Source: Adiantum capillus-veneris
Taxonomy: Eukaryota; Streptophyta; Polypodiopsida; Polypodiales; Pteridaceae
Reading direction: 5' to 3'
NCBI GenBank assembly: GCA_014529385.2
Contig: CM043958.1
Location: forward strand, 151,390,793-151,454,792
DNA length: 64,000 bases
Shown piece after piece: positions 1-12,552 of the stretch. The position numbers and the translations under genes are program-made. Under the pieces are notes generated by a model, which worked only from the letters and a program-made list of their open reading frames with translations, was not told the origin of the DNA and did no database searches. How positions within the stretch are numbered: position 1 is the stretch's first letter; every line of letters begins with the position of its first letter.

Positions 1-1999
1 GACAAAACCTGTCAAAGTGGGAGTCCAACTTGACCACTAAAGTCTCCGAAAGAGGACTCAAAACCATAAATCATAACACTACTCAATGCCAATGAGTAGA
101 AATGCCACAAAATGGCTCCACAATCTTACATACAATGGCAATTCATACTCGACGTACATCCACAAAGTGACTGTGCTAAACAAGCACTAGAAGAGTTGCA
201 ATCCGGAAACCTGATCGATGCGAAAACAATGCTCTCAAGAGAGCTCACCGGCACTCAAAAGTGCTCGCCAAATTGCATGTATAATGGGCATCAACCATGT
301 GCCATAACCATATGCAAACCCATTCGCAAGGGCCACGAATCCAAGCGTAAAATCACTACCAAAGTATCATGTGAACACCTACGAAAGAAGCTCCACTTGT
401 GTGCTTCAAAAATTGTGTATCTCAAGAGACCGCTTAGATGGTGTGTAAACGCCTCCGTGCTTCGTTGCCCAAATCTACCAAAAACCCTCAAATCGCAAGC
501 TCTGCACAAGCTGAAATTGCATCTTCAGCTCAAAATTTATGCACCTGCCGTGCATCAAACTTGCACATGCAAAAACAAAAAACCAGCAATTTTGTATACA
601 GTCAGTCTAAGCTGAATTTCAGCAAAACGATGAGAAATTCGCAAAAAGTTTCTTCTGCAAAGTTGTAGACCATGTCGAAACGGATGTGTGATAGGTTGTG
701 CTTCATTCCTTAGCAGTTTTAATGGCTTTCCATAAATTGTTTGACCATTATTCTTCTACCTTTAGAACTCAGGGGTTTATTACATATAAAACCTATATAT
801 TGTATGTACTCAAGGACTATTTGTAAAACCCATTAGCTATGAATTTTTTGCCAATAAAAGGGACCATTTATCTATACAATCATTAAATTTTTTTAAGGAT
901 CATTTTTAAACACCCTTTTGTATGTAAAAATGTGATTTTTTTTTTATTTTTTTTTGTGACCCCTTCCCCCCTCCCCATCGAGCTCTCAAATAGGTGCCGT
1001 TGGATTGACCTATATTTATCTGTGGTATTTGCAACCACAGGTTCGTCGATTTGAGTTTTTGATCAATCAAGATTTGTGGTCGTTTGTCAAGTTATATGTT
1101 CGACTCGTTAATTGTGTGTGGTTGAGTTTTTACCTCCATGTTTCTTTATGGTTCTAATTCCATAAGGATGGGGAACAGGGTATCCCAGTGTCAGCTCAAC
1201 AGGACAAAGCCGCCTATAAGTTTGTCGAAACTAATAATTTGAAAAACAACCACATGTATGTATCTCAAAAATTATTTAGCATGCTACTTTCTTGGATAAA
1301 GAATGCTTAGGTGCCCATCAATCTGAGCTCCATACTATTTAGCAATGTAATGATCCAAACCAAAAAAGTGAAAAACTAGAATCTATGCAAAGCATGGTAA
1401 GTTTGGCAGTTTCTTTACTAGGCAATTTGCATCCCAACACATGTGAATGACACAAAATGATTTAGCCAAGATTAGTGGGGTAGCAACAACTGAAGACGAG
1501 ATGACGGTTTTGGAAAATCAGTAAGGGCAAACTATGGAACAAACAGCTCTGGTCATTGTGGGGACAAAGTGGGACATTGTCCAGTCAGAAGCTACGACAT
1601 CAAAGGCAACATTAAAAAGACAAAAAAGCACACAAGATTTCTGGTTGCGAGCAAGTAGCATTCTTTGTAAAAAATAGTTCGGAGAAAAATAGTAGCATCT
1701 AGAACTACCCATACCACTTCAAAGTCGGTTGCTTGTTAAACTCTAGGGACATCATCAGAAAAAGTGATTGTAGTGCGAGGGACCCCACTAGAAGCCACGA
1801 TTGAAACCCCAAAGAAGACTAATCGAGCTACAACATCTGAACAACCTATTGTAGTCAGCTCTTCCATAAGGGAGACGTCGCTTGACGGGTTACAAGTTTT
1901 ACAAAAAAATCCATGGTGGGCAATCTAGTGATAAAGACATCTAGAAAATTAAGAGTTCCCAACTAGACACGTGTCATTACATATGAGATGGATCAGACG
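1..1999. other. upstream region, no gene recognised
   Basis: AT-rich sequence with a T-rich run near 933-956 and a C-rich run near 960-978. A 167-codon open frame at 112-615 has no recognisable motif and is probably chance. I see no RNA gene, no LTR ends and no LINE remnant that I can name. Confidence 0.5.
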
Positions 2000-4060
2000 A
2001 CAAGGATACAATGAAAGATGGATGTGTGGCCACCATTTAGATACCATCGAGCATGCGATAGGTCAAATGATGGAAGCGAGCACAAAACTCCATCCACCAT
2101 CTGGAGGCTGAACTTCAAAAGGAGAGGATCACATCTGAAGAGCAAAGACAAGAAAATCTACACGTCAAGGACATTTTGATCAATCTGGAAGTGCGACAGG
2201 AAGAAGACAGAGAGACGAATAAGGCACAACAACAAATAGAGAAAGCTCTTGGTGAAGATAAAAGCCAATCAACCAGAGCTAATAATGCTTAGAGGTTACT
2301 ACTAAATCAGAAGATAGCTCCACTAAGCAGTTTGAAGGAGATGCGCAATGTACTAGAAGGCCATTCTTGATAAGTATATCTACTAGTATCTAGTCGATAT
2401 ATCTAATCAAGATGGAAACTTAACTATGAACTATGAAGACCTCCAAAACCTAGTCAATACCATCAAGATAGATCTTAAGGAAAAGGTTGAAGTGTTCATA
2501 GCAACATCGGTTAATTAGGCGCTAATGGAACGTTTTACTCAGAATATGGATGATGAGGATGACGATAATGCTTAGCTAGGCTAGGACAAGGATACTAGAC
2601 AACCAATAAGAAGGACAATGACGACCTACCTCCTCCAACACCAACGTCATCTAGTAGTGGAAATTCAACGAGTGCCACACAAGGAGCAAAGGGAACTGGT
2701 GACCAATCTGTGAATAAAAGCCTACATTAGGGTGATTAGAACTAATTTGCCCAAATTGGTCAACAAACAAATCGACCAACAACAGGATAATAGCAAGCTG
2801 GAGCTCTCAATGGGGTTGATAAGGTCAAAGCTATAATGATTGAGATGGAATCAAAAGAGGATCCAGAGTATTTTACCCAGTTCCTTAGTCTAAACATTAA
2901 GTTACAGGGGGGAAGGCCCTTGAGAGCTATAATTCTCTACATGATGATGATGCATGCTCGGATATGGAGAGAATTCAAATGTTGTATGTTGGGGCTAAAA
3001 GGATGATCAATCAATGGAAGCTAATTAGCTACCATGAACATGCCACCTGCAAGCTTCTCTCTCACCCTAATACCATCCAATTGTTAGCAAGAGTGAAAGA
3101 ATATGTGCTAATTTCAGATGATGTGCCCTCAAGCACAACAACTCACAACAATGAATATCCAGAGTTTGGGGTTGCAATTGCTTTTGGGGAACCGTCCTTC
3201 ATACCAATCAATGAAAGACATCATATTGGAAATGCAGGCACTGATAATGAAAATGTCAATTGCTAGAAGAATACTAGATCAAAAGGTAAGGATGTTACTG
3301 GAAAACAATATCCAACAACAGAGAACCCAAAACCAGGATGAGCCTTTGGGAATAGGAGATGGCTTTAAAAAGTCTATTTCACCTATTTCAAATCCTACAA
3401 AAGATGACGATGTAGGAGAATCAGAGAGTTCAAACTTTATAGAGTTAGTTCCTAATTGTCCAATCCTTATGTATGCCTAACCTATGAAGGATGATGAACT
3501 TCCCAAATTTTACCCTTCACTATATCCAAAATACAAGGAGCCAACAGATTAGCAAAGGTATCTCACAATTGTAGATCCGATCAAGGAATGGTGTGAACAA
3601 AGTATGGCTGTATGGGTTGCTTGGAAGAATGTTCTTAACGAGACTAAGCAAAAGACTGCGATGTTAGAGCTGAAGGATGATTTAATCAACTTCAAAGGCA
3701 TGATGACGCAATGGAGAAACCAGATCCACACATTGAATAGGTGCACCAATGAGCTACTCAGATTGTCTGTTGAAGCGTCTAAGATTATAGAAAAGGTTGG
3801 TCAACAAAGTAGTCTCTAAACTACATTTCAGAGAAATGATCGAAACTTTGATTGAACTCAAATCAAGACTAACCAACCACATTCGGATGGCTAGATTCAC
3901 ATAGCTTCAATTTATTGTAAGCTGGCCATAGCTAGAATTACGAGGGGAAAGAGAACTCCCTACGATGCGGAGACGAAAACTTGGAACGTGCTAACACCAT
4001 ACGAATTCAAGATGGTGACTGATTGGAGGGAACAACTGGAGCATGAATCCATCTATCGAC
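2000..4060 (+). pseudogene. decayed coding-like region, gag-like character, family unknown
   Basis: One frame (positions equal to 1 modulo 3) stays readable over long stretches around 2700-3820 but is broken by stops and probably frameshifts near 2960-3120. Between about 2728 and 2795 five stops (TAG or TAA) sit where a Gln-rich protein would have CAG or CAA. Better preserved pieces include KEDPEYFTQFLSL (near 2850) and EWCEQSMAVWVAWKNVL (near 3600). The charged, Gln-rich composition suggests an old retroelement gag, but no zinc knuckle, protease or RT motif was found. It is not part of the clathrin gene. Confidence 0.4.
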
Positions 4061-4689
4061 TCATTCGAAAGGAGAATGCTGGGTTGTTTGTGATACCAAG
4101 CAAGAGCAGACAATGGTTGAGGCCAAGTACTTTTTGGATATGAGACAATTTGCATGTTTGTTTGAGAGGTAGTTTAGTGAGTTCTTGGGGAAGTTGGTTT
4201 GGTCAGAGAGATGTGCATCTTGGTACCTTCCCTTGGCTTTTGAGGTGGATGAGGAGTGGGTCCCTCTTGCCTCTCTTATAGTATGGCTGTGTTGTTGATT
4301 TGTGTCCTTTTTATGGGGCACATCATCAAGAAATGTTAGAGTGGATGTGCATGATTTTGGAGGCATTTTGTGAAATGCTACATGAGGTTTTCTTACAATG
4401 GATGCTTTTATATCAATATACACATAATTGGACTTTGTGGTTTTTGCTACATTGCCTGAGGTGGACAGAGATATGGGTAGATTTGTGTGGACTTGATCAC
4501 AATCTAGATAGCCACATTTCATCACTTGATTAGAGTATCTTTATCCCTAGATGTATCTCATGGTTTGTTTGGTATTTCGCTCCATGATCTCATTGTGTAT
4601 CTTTCATGTTTTCCCCATATATCTTGTACATAGACCTATACTCGATTTTATGTAATGCAAATGGTAAAAATCCCACATTTATTGCAAAG
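4061..4689. other. unassigned upstream DNA
   Basis: Unique-looking sequence between the decayed coding region and the SINE cluster. Open frames on both strands here overlap one another and carry no motif. Nothing else recognised. Confidence 0.4.
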
Positions 4690-4824
4690 AGAGAGAAGAA
4701 GAAGAAGAGAGTTTTAACGTTGTAGGAAACTATCCCAAGAGACCTTAAAGATCTAGGCGACGAGGAGTTGAACTCAAGACCTGTTATATAAGAGGGAATT
4801 GGCATTACCAATCTACCACACTTG
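4690..4824 (-). mobile_element. tRNA-derived SINE, copy 1 (5'-complete)
   Basis: Read on the minus strand it begins CAAGTGTGGTAGATTGGTAA, an RNA polymerase III A-box-like stretch (4805-4821), followed by a B-box-like GAGTTCAACTCC (4764-4775). After a tRNA-unrelated body (AAGGTCTCTTGGGA) it ends in a CTT/TC-rich tail (4690-4710). The box spacing fits a Pol III promoter. Copy 1 starts directly at the end of copy 2's TC tail. The parent tRNA was not identified. Confidence 0.65.
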
Positions 4825-4977
4825 AGAGAGAGAGAGAGAGAGAGAGAGACTTAGGAGAAGAGTCATGCTAGTGTTGTAGCAACATTCCCAAGAGACCTCA
4901 TAGATTTATCCAATGAATCTTGAACTCAAGGCCTATAATTGCAGATGGAAGCGTGATAACCAATCTACCACACTTAG
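4825..4977 (-). mobile_element. tRNA-derived SINE, copy 2, with (TC)n tail
   Basis: On the minus strand it begins CCTAAGTGTGGTAGATTGG and carries the same A-box and a diverged B-box (GAGTTCAAGATTC), then GAGGTCTCTTGGGAATGTT. Its 3' tail is the (TC)n tract at 4825-4849, which abuts copy 1, so the two SINEs are head to tail. Confidence 0.65.
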
Positions 4978-5019
4978 GTGAAAGAAAGATTATTCTATTT
5001 TCCTCTTCATATTCTCACA

Positions 5020-5057
5020 CACACGCACGCACGCGCGCGCACACACACACACACACA
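5020..5057. repeat. (CA)n / CACG microsatellite
   Basis: Alternating CA, CACG and CGCG dinucleotides just beyond the 3' end of SINE copy 3, about 560 bp before the clathrin start codon. This purine/pyrimidine alternation can form Z-DNA. Confidence 0.9.
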
Positions 5058-5060
5058 TCC

Positions 5061-5129
5061 ATGAGAAGAGAAGTTTAACACGTTAGGAACATTCCCAAGA
5101 GACCTCTTAGATCTATTAGACGAGTCTTG

Positions 5130-5132
<3 letters not shown>
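5061..5132 (-). mobile_element. tRNA-derived SINE, copy 3 (5'-truncated at a TC tract)
   Basis: Minus-strand sequence starts inside the B-box (GTTCAAGACTCG) and continues with AGAGGTCTCTTGGGAATGTT and a TTCTCTTCTC tail. The truncation point is directly next to the (GA)n/(TC)n tract at 5133-5170. Confidence 0.55.

Positions 5133-5170
<38 letters not shown>
5133..5170. repeat. (GA)n microsatellite upstream of CHC
   Basis: About 19 GA units bordering the truncated 5' side of SINE copy 3, roughly 450 bp upstream of the start codon. GA tracts near plant promoters can bind BBR/BPC proteins; whether this one does is unknown. Confidence 0.9.
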
Positions 5171-5172
<2 letters not shown>

Positions 5173-5617
5173 CCTGACACCTCACAAAAGCTTTTAAAGT
5201 TTACAATGCTGAAAATTCTGTCTATCTATCTACACCATTTGGTGCACAAACATTTTCTTTAATTTATTTTCGCATGCACATTTTTACGGCATGCAATATT
5301 TTTTCTTACAGAAGAAAATGGAAAATATGAATGAAATGAAATGAAACCAAGATTAAAGTGGGATGCAAAGACTGACTTCTCCAAGTTTTTGTGCTCGATC
5401 TCACATACATCTTCATCAGCGGGGGACGGAGCACAGGCCGCTTCAGCGACGTTCCTCCCAGGCTACTGTTCCCTTCCTCCGATCTGTGCCAGTATTTTGC
5501 GGTGGATCTGTGCGCGTGGCAACTTCGCGAGTCATGACATTGTGGCACAGTTAGGTGTTTGCTTACCCCTTTTGCTGGTCTGCGGAGATCGGGTTTCGTT
5601 TCTGACCGTGAATCACA
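5171..5617 (+). promoter_or_regulatory. CHC: likely clathrin promoter and 5' UTR
   Basis: The only sequence between the SINE cluster and the start codon. From about 5440 it becomes GC-richer and C/T-rich, which suits a housekeeping 5' UTR. No convincing TATA box was found. An ATG at 5534 opens a six-codon frame ending at 5554, which would be a small upstream ORF if transcription starts before it. Confidence 0.45.
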
Positions 5618-5662
5618 ATGGCGGCTGCCAATGCTCCAATCGCAATGAAAGAGTTCCTGACG
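5618..5662 (+). CDS. CHC: clathrin heavy chain exon 1 (residues 1-15)
   Basis: Codes for [15 protein letters not shown], the plant-type N-terminus and the first strand of the beta-propeller. It ends in phase 0 at a gtaaat donor. Intron 1 is 354 bp. Confidence 0.95.
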
Positions 5663-8600
5663 GTAAATGAGTCTTACCTGCGTGTGTGATTTCGCCCCAT
5701 TTAGTTGTGTATTTTTCTTGGTCACTTTGGTACGACATCTTCCAAGTATCCTTCTCGGGGCCAGTTTAGAGGTGTCTATCTGCGTTATGGTAGATCTAGG
5801 AGTTCACATGCGTATTGGAGAAGTCATATCTCTGAAATCGAGGCTCAGAAAACTGTTTGGCAATCTCTGCTCAGCGGTTGTTAAACTCTACTTATTAATG
5901 CAGAAAGTGGATCCAACTGGTTGTGGGCTCAAGCTCATTGGATCTGTTCTGAATCATAAGGCTGTGATTTGGGATAGATTCTTCAGGCGATATTTATTTT
6001 TTGTGATTTTGTGCAGCTGCCCAGCTTGGGCATAAATCAGCAATTCGTTACTTTCACACATGTAACTATGGAATCAGAGAAGTTTATCTGTGTGCGAGAA
6101 ACCTCTCCTCAGAATAGTGTGGTCATCATTGATATGAACATGCCCATGCAACCTCTTCGGCGGCCTATCACTGCAGACTCTGCTTTGATGAATCCAAACA
6201 ATAGAATTCTTGCCCTCAAAGGTATTTTGTCAAAATGTTTTGTTAAATTTACTGATTCAGAATTGTTGCAACTGCATGACAAGGAAGGGTGGTGGTTATA
6301 ATAGCCATTAGGATGGGGTTTTGGGTCCCTCCTCAAAAGAAAAGAGTGACTTTAACTTTATCGAGATGTATATACAATTTGCGAGGTAGAAGGATCTTAT
6401 GAAGAGTCTTGATTGACGGGGATGTTGACCAAAATGTAGTGCCTTTTATCTTTAAGTATTGCCTTGGATGGTTGGCAAGAGGTTCTTGTTCCTCTTGTCA
6501 GAGAATACATTCAACTGTTACGATAAAAGTCAATGCAAAGCTCAATGCTAAAAACTTAAAGCCCATTCATTTATGGACCTCAATAGGTAGAATGGCTTAA
6601 AAGCAGAGTGCTCACTAATTAGGTGACTTATCCTTGCCACAAAACGTTGTGTTAACTTCTGCTTTTGGAATCATTTTGATGCTTTACAGCATAAATTTAC
6701 TTATGTATGAACCGCAGAGGCAAATGACAGGTGCTGTACACCCATGGCAGTTGCTAAAACATCCTAGGGAAATTATGTTTTTAATCTTTGCTTTGCGTGT
6801 GATTTAAAATCAACCTTCGTTTCTGTGATTGGCAAGATTATGTTAATGAGGCTTCCAGAATGAGTTGAGGTTAATACCCAAAACTGCCGTTGCCAGTTTT
6901 TTGTGGGATATTTTTAACTGAGGTTGACTATTGAAAAAGTACAAAAGTCTTCTGGATGGATGGACAGAATCTGGAAGTTTTATCACATAAGCAAATTAGC
7001 CATGCAATGGGAAATTGAGATTGATTTTTCACTAGAGGAAGAGAATTCGAATTTTGTGAATTGAGAAGCTGATACTGTCATATACAGCTTAATAGTGTTT
7101 TTTGTGCTTTTATTCTTTTCACAGCACAAGTGCCATCAACCACTCAGGATCATTTGCAAATATTTAATATCGAGTTAAAGGCCAAAATCAAATCATTTCA
7201 AATGCCGGAGCAGGTTTGAAGCTTTGCACGTAACCTTGTCTTGAGCGGGATTCATGCTGAGCTCTTAAGGGCTCCTGGCTTAAGCGTGTGTGTTCTAATA
7301 GGTTGAAGCTGTTTTAGGTTGTGTTTTGGAAATGGGTGACACCAAAGATGCTTGGGCTGGTGACTCAAGCTGCGGCTTATCACTGGAATCTTGAAGGTAT
7401 GCGCCTCGTAACTGCAGTTGCTCTGGTCCAAGAACTTTCTGTACGCACAGTGCATAATCTTCAACATTTATTTAAGTGCACACAGAGTAATAGAAAAGGG
7501 TTGTGCCAATGGGACAGCCGCTTGCTTCAAGGGAGCTTGAAATTTTCAGTGTGACATTCCATTAGGTGCTGCATTTGAGATGTGAAATGTTAGTACATTG
7601 TTTGTTCAGGGTTGGATTCTTTCTGGTGCCTTGCTATCATATACGATTGCTCTTTTGAATAAGAATAACCTTTTTTTGCATCTTGATAATGAAATGGCTT
7701 TCTTTGCACACTTTATTTTCAGGCGAGGCTGATCCAATTCGGGTGTTTGATCGAACTGCCAATTTGGCGGGAAATCAAATAATTAATTACAGATGTGATC
7801 CAACCGAGAAGTGGCTAGTACTTGTTGGTATTGCACCTGGAGCACCAGAGGTACGTGATCTCACTTTTGTGTGAGAAACTGGACAGGTTGGCTATGGCTG
7901 AATGCTTTACCTGCTACTGTTTTTTGCAACAGCGCCCTCAGCTTGTCAAGGGAAACATGCAACTCTTTTCTGTTGATCAGCAACGAAGTCAGGCTTTGGA
8001 AGCACATGCAGCTTGCTTTACCACTTTCAAGGTGAATTGAAGGCTTGAACCAGTATATAACAGAAAAATGATGTGCTGATGTTAATAATGAATCTTTTCT
8101 GTACTAGGTCTTTAATAATGAATCTTTTCTGTACTAGGTCTCTGGCAATGACACAATTTCCACTTTGATCTCTTTTGCGACCAAGTCCATATCTGGGGGT
8201 CAGCTTACATCGAAACTCCATGTCATAGAGCTCGGTGCACAACCAGGTGTCTCCTCCAAAGACTTCATGAGAGCTGCTTTGTATCTTTCAGTCTATTCTT
8301 GTTTGCCCGTCTGTGGCTTGGAAGATGGGATCTTATCATTTTTAGTTTTATAATTTTTCTGCAGTTTTGAAGCTGCCATGTTTTCATGGTGTGCACTATT
8401 GCACTATGCTTGGTAGTGAAAATTTGGGCATGGTAGATTTGTCGCAGCTATGTTCAGCCTAGCATTCATTCAAGTTTGTCAGCTAGTGATAAGAATTTGT
8501 TCCTTTAAAAGAAGTGTTGAGTCTGATTTCTATGATTAAGTCTTTGAGATGTCTTATCCTTGTGTTAGTTTAGAGTCGAGTATTTGTCTCAAGTTTTAGT

Positions 8601-11600
8601 CAAGTAAGCTGCTTCAATTATTTTGCTTTTTTTTTCTTCTTTAAAACCATTTTTAAGTGAATAAGGGTTTGTTTTATCTAGTTTTTTTTAGTAGCAAATA
8701 AAGTGATTTAGTTTTTTTTTTCCTTGTTTTCTTGTGTCCGTTGCTTTTGTAGTTTTGTGAGTGTTTTATCGCCTCGTATAATTCGTGAGTTTAGACTATT
8801 CTAAACTTCTGAAGGTACATTCTTATAGCTATTATCCGCAAAGGGGGAAGAGATATTGTCAGTTAAAGTTTACTAGTACCAAAGATACCTCAAATCTGGA
8901 GGCTTGTTGGGTTTTGCAAAGAGAAAAGGGAAGCCCTCTTAGAAGTTGAAAGGTCAGTGGGAGAAGATTTGGAGTTTCTTCTTGGGAGAGTTCAACAAAC
9001 AATTAAGGAGGTTTTAGAACATTTGCCTCTTATGAAAGGGACACATATTCTTTACTGGTTTGAGTTTCAAGAGTGTGTGTTTGTCTTTTGCTCCAAGTTT
9101 TTTGGTGGTGGATCTATGAAGAGGAGGTTTGGGTTGTTTAAATATTGGTAGAGTTAAGCCAACAACCATCGACAATTGAAGATCTAGAGAGGTTTTTGTT
9201 TGGGGATTAGCAAGTTTGGCCGGTGAGAGGAGCAAAAGGTTTGTTAATGGTGGGGTCTAGAGGGGTGCTTAGAGAGAATGTTGAGAGGCTCGAAGATAAA
9301 GCAAAGAAATCACTTCAAAAGAAAATAGGTTAGTCGTTTGTATATGATATCTGAACACTCCAAACCATTGATGGGAGGAGAATCTATAAGGCATTGTTTT
9401 GTTGATGAGATGAAAGAGGAGAGAAGAAAAAAACACAATGTTATGAGTGAGGGCCAAGGGGTTGTTTAGAGTTCTTTATCAAGAGAAAGAAGGCACGCTT
9501 AATGGTAAGCTTGCCTTGTGAAGGTTTGGCATGAATTCTCAATGTAGGTCGTCTTGGAGAAGAATTGAAATTATTAAATGGTAGATAATGAGATCTTGTC
9601 TGAGATATGTGATGTAAAAAATGCCAACACGTTGGTTTTTTGAACTTGTTCTTGTAGTATTTTCTCTATCCTTTTCAATTGTGGAGCACTTGTGGTTTAA
9701 TCAGCTATTTCTTGATTTGACAAGCAATGTTTAATCAACTTTAATACTTCAAAACAATCGAACAAATTGAAATGAGGAAGTGAAGGGAGATGGAGAAGAT
9801 AGCGGAACAAGATACTCCTTGTCACAAATGGGAGCGGAGCGTACACGAATAATCAATAACTTGAAAACAAATAGAATATTGACCAAAAAAGAAGGGAGAA
9901 GATCGACAGAGTATTGGGGACCAGAAGATGGGCTAATCTTGTCTCAAACTGTTGACGTGTCAAGTCATTGAGAACGGACCCATCGGCCGAGGGGCCTAAA
10001 CCTTAAAAAGAAGCAACAAAAGAACTAAAAAGTTCCACCAACTTTTGGGACCTCGTCCGATGGGGCCCAGAGGACATAAAGGCATAATAAAACCAACACA
10101 CACACACATGTTGACTTGCACAGAGATTGATGACGTGGCAAACTATAAGGATCTTCGCAATCTGCGTGGATTGTTGATGTGGCAAACTATATGGATTTCC
10201 CCGTTTCACGTTGACAGTGATGATATGGCAGCTTGTATGGATTTTCGTAATTCACGTCGGCTGATCTTCAACGCCAACTTTTGGGCCAATTGCTTTTGAG
10301 TTTGATTACTTTTCATGTAAATTGCTTTTTGGCCTAGGGTCTTTAAATATGAGGCTAGGGCTCATTCTCTAGCACTCTTCTGGGAGAAGGTACAGAGCGT
10401 GGAGTACCGACTTGTATTGTGTTGATGCAATATAAAGAAATACCGTAAGGGGCGCCAAGGTTTGGGACCAATACTCTTGGGGGTGAAATTAAGCCTCTAT
10501 GTGTCCAGTGTGCTCTCTCGCTCTCTTTCAGTTCAATTGTTATTATTGAAGTGCTAAAAGTTTGTTCTTTTCTACTGGCACGTGGTGCATGTCACTACAG
10601 TTCAGGTGTTATTGAAGTGCTAAAAGTTGTTCAGTCTGTTCTTTTCTACTGGCACGTGGTGTGCGTCTTGTGATTGATCTCCCCCTTAGAGAATCTTTAC
10701 TCAGGGAGAATCTTTTACAAACACAAGAATTGGAGAAACCTCTCTGATCCAAATCTTAGCCTTTGATCCAAATCTTAGACTCGATGGTTGTTTCCTTCCC
10801 GTTAGGGAAATTCGAGAGACGAGCTCTCAATTCCAATTTCTTTCGTGTCTGTAATCAAAGCGTAGACCATTCCGGATTCCGTTTTTGGAATCCCCAAGCG
10901 TAGGTTGAAGCCTCCTTGCTCCTTTTCCGCGATGGAGTACTTACAAAAAGCACAAACGCAAAAGCAACAACTCGCAGAGTGTATTCACAAGCTCTACCTG
11001 CCGCTCCTTGTATGGAAAAGCAACCTCCGTACACGATCTTCATGTGATCACTTGTAGTTTCGTAGCGACAGTCTCTTTGCTGCTAGCACTAGCAATTTTG
11101 GGATGAGAGAGGGCGCTAGGGTTGCTTTTATAGGCTTTGGAGGGTGGTAGGGATAGTCGGCGGTCTCCCAACAATAGCAGTGGCTAGGGGTGCTGGAATA
11201 GCAAGGAGACGAGAGAAAAAGCTGGCGATAGCTTCTAGAGAGAGGAGAGAGATTGCTGTGCTTTATGCTGTTTTTGGCAGATTTTGGGGGCGCCCTCCAT
11301 TTGTCATTCTTTATTTTAATGAGGGGCTGCCCACTTAATACGACCACTTATTAAAAAGTGTGAATCTGTTAAAAAAACCCATCATGTGACGCATGGGGAA
11401 TACCCATTCCCTGATCCCTCCCACTGAACTTACAAAAGAAGTCCTCCACGATGCTTAATGTCACCCATCATATGACACATCAGAGTTGTCCGTTCTTTAT
11501 GGCTTTTATCAATTCCAGTAACTTTAAGAGTTCAAGTGTACACATTAATATCCTAATTTCGTTAAATATAGAGTACTCAAAAAATGGTCCTTTTAGCAAC

Positions 11601-11741
11601 ACTCTTGCACAAGAGGGTCAATGACCTTGAACCGCTAGTTTGAGGTATTTCTTTATTGCCCGATAGCAAGGCCACACTTTTGAAGCCTCTTCTCTTTGAA
11701 ACTTGAAGGGTTCTTTATACGAGAGGGTCCCTTTCCCCTTC

Positions 11742-11783
<42 letters not shown>

Positions 11784-12496
11784 ATGCAAGACCCAAGCTT
11801 CCTATCACAACTTGGATGTCGTGGCATGACTCTTGACTAGGAAAGAGAGAGAGAGGAGATAGAGGCAACCAAATCTACCACTGAAAAAGTAGAGCACTTG
11901 TTGGTCTAGCTACTTGGTAAATGAGCTGTGATTTTGGCTGATTTTGTGTCGTAAATCATAGGTTGCCAACTTTGCACTCGGGTGGTGTCAAGTGTGTGTG
12001 ATGACATAGCATGTGCCTTAAGTGTGTCGTAAATCATAGGTTGCCAACTTTGCACTTGGGTGGTGTCAAGTGTGTGTGATGACATAGCATGTGCCTTAAG
12101 TGGACATTGTTGGATAAATGGAAAATGAAGTAAAGAGGCCGAACCAGAAACCAAGAACCTACATAAATTGGTCATGTGGCACTCAACGCAAACTACGTTG
12201 CAAAACGCTGGCGGCCATGTGATAGTTCGTACGACTGTTTTTGTAGGAATTGTGTGAGGTTTCGAAGCCTTTGTTATTGGTGATGAAAGCATATTTCGGG
12301 CTCCCAGTTTAGGGGCCCCATCTATCATATTTAAGAAGCCTTGGGGGTGGGTTGTTGCAAATCAGCCTGGAGTCTTGATGCAGACTACACCTCGTGGCTT
12401 TGAACTTTGTGATTATCAATCAAGAAAGAAATACCGAAAGGGATGCTAGGCTATGGGGCCAATGCATGTGGAAGCGGAACTGTGCGGCTTCGTGAC

Positions 12497-12552
<56 letters not shown>

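Noticed and set aside
112-615. 167-codon open frame on the + strand
   Set aside because: No domain, no codon pattern, overlapped by open frames in other phases, and no flanking signals. Treated as chance.
4690-4977. Functional tRNA genes
   Set aside because: A- and B-box-like stretches are present but no cloverleaf can be folded, and the copies carry tails and a shared non-tRNA body. SINE is the better call.
5341-5670. 109-codon frame over the 5' UTR and exon 1
   Set aside because: It is in a different frame from the conserved clathrin N-terminus and runs through the exon 1 donor into the intron.
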